This document shows, in pieces, positions 60,689 through 64,000 of a DNA stretch of 64,000 bases. The stretch spans positions 7,974,863 through 8,038,862 of the forward strand of contig JAMXBB010000009.1 of assembly GCA_024138015.1 (NCBI GenBank), given 5' to 3'. Positions within the stretch are counted from its first letter, which is position 1. Each line of letters opens with the position of its first letter. This stretch comes from Lumnitzera littorea. Taxonomy: Eukaryota > Streptophyta > Magnoliopsida > Myrtales > Combretaceae. A program made the position numbers and the translations under genes. The notes under the pieces are model-generated. The model made no database searches, was not told the DNA's origin, and worked only from the letters and a program-made list of their open reading frames with translations.

Positions 60689-62830
60689 TGTCATGACCCT
60701 AAGGAGGATCTAGTAGGATTGTCTAAAATTTTCATATTATGTTTATACTCATAATTTGAAAATTGTTTTATAAGTCAGAAATTGCAAGACTTTAAACCAT
60801 TAGTCATTAAAGTTTTTTATTTTTAATTTAATTAACTTACTATAATATATATGTGATTATGGATATCCAATAAGTCACAGTCCATTAGAACCATAGGGAA
60901 TTGGTATCTCCTATTAAATGATAAGATTAAGTAGTAAAGTTTTAAAACTTAAACTTACAAAAGTCACAAAATCCAAATATAGTATTAATAATTATATGTA
61001 ATAATTCAAATTGTTTATACAACATATCCTCAGATTCTGACTTTTAAGCACCTCAACACTAGTACTCAACACTCAGCTCTTAGTTCATGCCCAATTATCT
61101 AGCAACCTACATAAGAAAACTATTGGGGAGTAAATTATAAAAATTTAGTGAGTTATTCCTCATACTATATCAACAAGTAGATTATTAAACAATTTATTAT
61201 CAAACATATGAATACATGAACAAACATCATGCCAAACGATACGTATGCAGTTAATTGGTGCTGTATATAACATTGGATTTAATGTCCTCCAAAGTAAGCA
61301 TGGGAGATACATCGACACCAATTACAACCGATCTCTAGCACTTGGGGTTTTAACCATAAATTTAAATTACATATTTCACGAAATACATTTTCCTTTTAAA
61401 AGAATCCAGTAGCACACAAAATCTTAAGTCTAGCAGTAAAGTGGCTCTCGCAATCCATGCTCACATTCTACAATGGTAGTCTCTAGACACGATCCCCAGT
61501 CACCTATAGTTAGCGTCTCCGACGCCGAGGAAACCTACAAATTAAGTGTAGGGTCTTATTGTATCAATACTCCTATACTATACTAATCAAATTATATGGG
61601 AATTCATCCCTTCAAAACCCTTCATTATCAACCATGTAAGGTGACAATCGAAATATTATATACAATTTTCGTGCTTTATGCAAAATCCCTATAATTTAAG
61701 TTAAGTTGAATATGATTTAGTTAATTTATGAGATGATCAAACATTATCAACAAATCATTCAAATTATGCAATAATTAATCATATAACTAAATCTTCAATT
61801 ATCACATTTAACAGTATTTTGCACTATAATTAATCAATATCAGACACATACATAACTCAAACCCCCACACATCAAGTTATTAATATTTAATATATATGCA
61901 CTAATTACAAATACAAAATAAATATAGAGTTATTAAGAGTACTCACTTGACCATACTCTACTTAAGGATTGTAGTAATCTGATGACAAATTAAGGTTAAA
62001 GTCATGATCACCTAACAATAAGAAATACGGAAAGTAGTAAGTTCGAAGCTTAAAAACTAAACTAGAATGGTAATTCGTATTGTTTACTTAACTTAGTTAT
62101 TGATTTTCATAAAATCATCTATTCAAGTTTTTTATTGAATCGTGTATAACTTTTTTTATTTAACTTGGATCCTTATGAACTTATGGTTCATTTCAATCAT
62201 TTTCAAGTGCAATTTTGAGCATATTTTCTTTTAATGAGATCCATTTTAAATGTTATAACTCGCAATTTGAACTATGATATTAAAATATCACAAAATTTAT
62301 TATTTTGACTTGAAAAGTTATAAAATATCAATTTAAGTGTTTTTTTAGAATATTTACTATTTAATAATTACTTAAATCGTATAGTTGATAATTTTCTTAT
62401 TTTGAGCCTATTTTACTATAATTACCTATTTTTACCTATTTTTGAGATTTTAGAGTTATTTTAAATTTTTCTATGTTATTACCATTAATTACAAAAAATT
62501 GTTTAATTTATATATATAGTAACATGGCAACATGTGAGAGTGTCATGTGTCATATTTGGTACTTTTCATAATTTTTCTATTTTACGGTATAAATAAATAA
62601 ATAAATAAATATATATACACTCATGATTATATTTTATTAAATTTTTCCAAACTTACAATATTCTTATATATATGTATATATATTTATTATCTTACTTTAT
62701 TTATTAAATTATTATTATAGTATATTGTATACACTATTTAAGTATACTCGTATTTTTACGTATATGTTACTATTCATATATGTATATTTATACATATACT
62801 ATACCTTATATATTAAATTATTCTATCCTT
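60689..62830 (-). repeat. Second copy of the 10.66 kb LTR
   Basis: Starts TGTCATGACCCTAAGGAGG. Matches 10663-12840 in order, including GATTGCAAGACT, TTATGGATATCCAATAAG, GGAATTGGTATC, CATGTGTCA and CTTTATTTATTAAATTA. The right end is not clear. No internal coding region adjoins it, so it may be a solo or truncated LTR. Confidence 0.6.
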
Positions 62831-64000
62831 ATTTATACATTATGTATAAATATATTATACACTTATTTATACTTTACATACTTATATTCATATACGATCA
62901 TATTATATACATAATTGCCGGTTAACCCAATCAAAATGACCTAATTGATGACATCCATCCTTCTTCGAATGTTGTGATACCCCAATTCGAGGCTGGAGCC
63001 TTAACCTATTGCACTTCTAAATCGAAGCCATAGGGAAAATTGGTAACCTAATCTACAAATTGAAACTCAATCATCAAGGTACATGATTATCTATTGTGTT
63101 TCTATTTCCAAGTGTGAGCGACTTTTGGTTTTCATTTTGCTTTAATATTCAATATATGTTGTTGCCTCTGTTGGTTTTGCTTGCTTACACTTGTTGCATT
63201 CGTAGTATTGTAGATTCGTATCCTAGCTTCAGTGATTCTCCTTACTTTGGATAGGAGAACTCTATAAAGAACTGCAAAAATAGTACACACTTTTACTTTC
63301 ATTGCTGGTGATGATGCAATATGTTCCGATTCTTAGCTATGTCTCATCTTCTTATTTTCAACCAACAAACGGCAATGATAATTTATCGTGGATGATGAGT
63401 TACAAAATATTTTAAATTAGTTACTATCCTTAATTTGATAGCATGTACAGATTTACTTGGTGTGGTTAAGGTCGGGCTACGATAGAAATGGTCCATTGCA
63501 GTACCAAACGATAAGGTTTGTGCTTCCTTTTCTTTCCCTCCCTTTGCTTTATGGATATGTCCATTGCCGTCATACTGTAAACTTGCTTCAGATCCTAAGA
63601 AATTAGGTGACATTGCAGAAATCATGATGAATTGGAAAATCTAGGCAATCACTCGTAGATGACATTCGGATTGGATTACAAGAGAGGATCCAATTATGTT
63701 TAGGTTCGATTTTCAAAGGTGCATCTCATCCTGTTAATGGTAGGATCTTACGACCTGAGGTTCCGAATTGATGTCTTCGGGTTATTGGAATTAGTGTTCT
63801 GGAGTTCAAGTCTTAAAGTACCTACAAATTGAGCTCGGTTCTAAGCTATAACGATTAAATTGAATAATCTATGCTAAGTTGATTTTTATGATAACAATAA
63901 CGAATATGGAAAGTTTTTTTCTCTCTAGATACAACCGAAAGGGTCCAATTAAACTAAAAATAGAAAGTAAATCGAGATCAATTGAGCTTAGTTTACCTCA
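62830..64000. other. Unassigned sequence at right edge
   Basis: TGTGATACCCCAATTCGAGG at 62974 has the form of an LTR start (TGTGATACCCC). The following 1 kb is the least AT-rich part of this end. An 80-codon minus frame (63625-63383) has no recognisable relative. Continuation beyond the window is needed to classify it. Confidence 0.3.

Noticed and set aside
63383..63625. 80-codon minus-strand frame near the right edge
   Set aside because: No recognisable motif; sequence beyond the window would be needed.

Overview
This is a 64 kb piece of plant nuclear DNA. It is AT-rich, with many microsatellites, long introns with canonical GT/AG splice sites, and layers of decayed transposable elements. 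The one intact gene is a plant-specific receptor kinase, which points to a flowering plant and most likely a dicot. I cannot name the species. I see no rRNA, tRNA or organellar insertion.

The main gene lies on the minus strand, from 57103 down to 33073. It is a full-length leucine-rich-repeat receptor-like kinase with a malectin-like ectodomain (LRR-RLK subfamily I, the IOS1/FRK1/MEE39 group). I assembled it from 13 exons. Every junction has GT/AG sites, every intron phase agrees, and the summed CDS is 2583 nt (860 residues plus stop). Domain order is signal peptide, malectin-like domain, WxGDPC linker, three LRRs, a transmembrane helix and an RD kinase whose catalytic residues are all present. 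The introns are long (5.6, 8.6 and 3.2 kb) and carry transposons, including a 3.5 kb CACTA element with a clean 3-bp target duplication in intron 1.

The first exon with its upstream region exists three times: at about 26.2-27.4 kb (orphan), 56.8-57.7 kb (the in-frame copy used in my model) and 58.6-59.2 kb (one base short at the donor, so it would splice out of frame). This records repeated local duplication of the 5' end of the gene.

Left part (1-33 kb). LTR-like and dispersed repeats fill 1-9.6 kb, with a LINE-type RNase H fragment at 8.08 kb. A broken plus-strand Ty3/gypsy element runs from 9.7 to about 19.8 kb; its gag is split by a later LTR insertion (10.66 to about 14.8 kb), and it carries a 40-bp minisatellite, a polypurine tract and an LTR. 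A more complete minus-strand gypsy element of the Tat type, with two RNase H domains, runs from 25.8 to 20.5 kb with stops and lost catalytic residues. A probable solo LTR lies at 30.2-31.6 kb and a MITE-like element at 31.9 kb.

Right part (57.7-64 kb). This holds the third first-exon copy, a 193-bp tandem duplication beside it, AT microsatellites, a second copy of the 10.66-12.8 kb LTR, and about 1.1 kb at the end that I could not identify.
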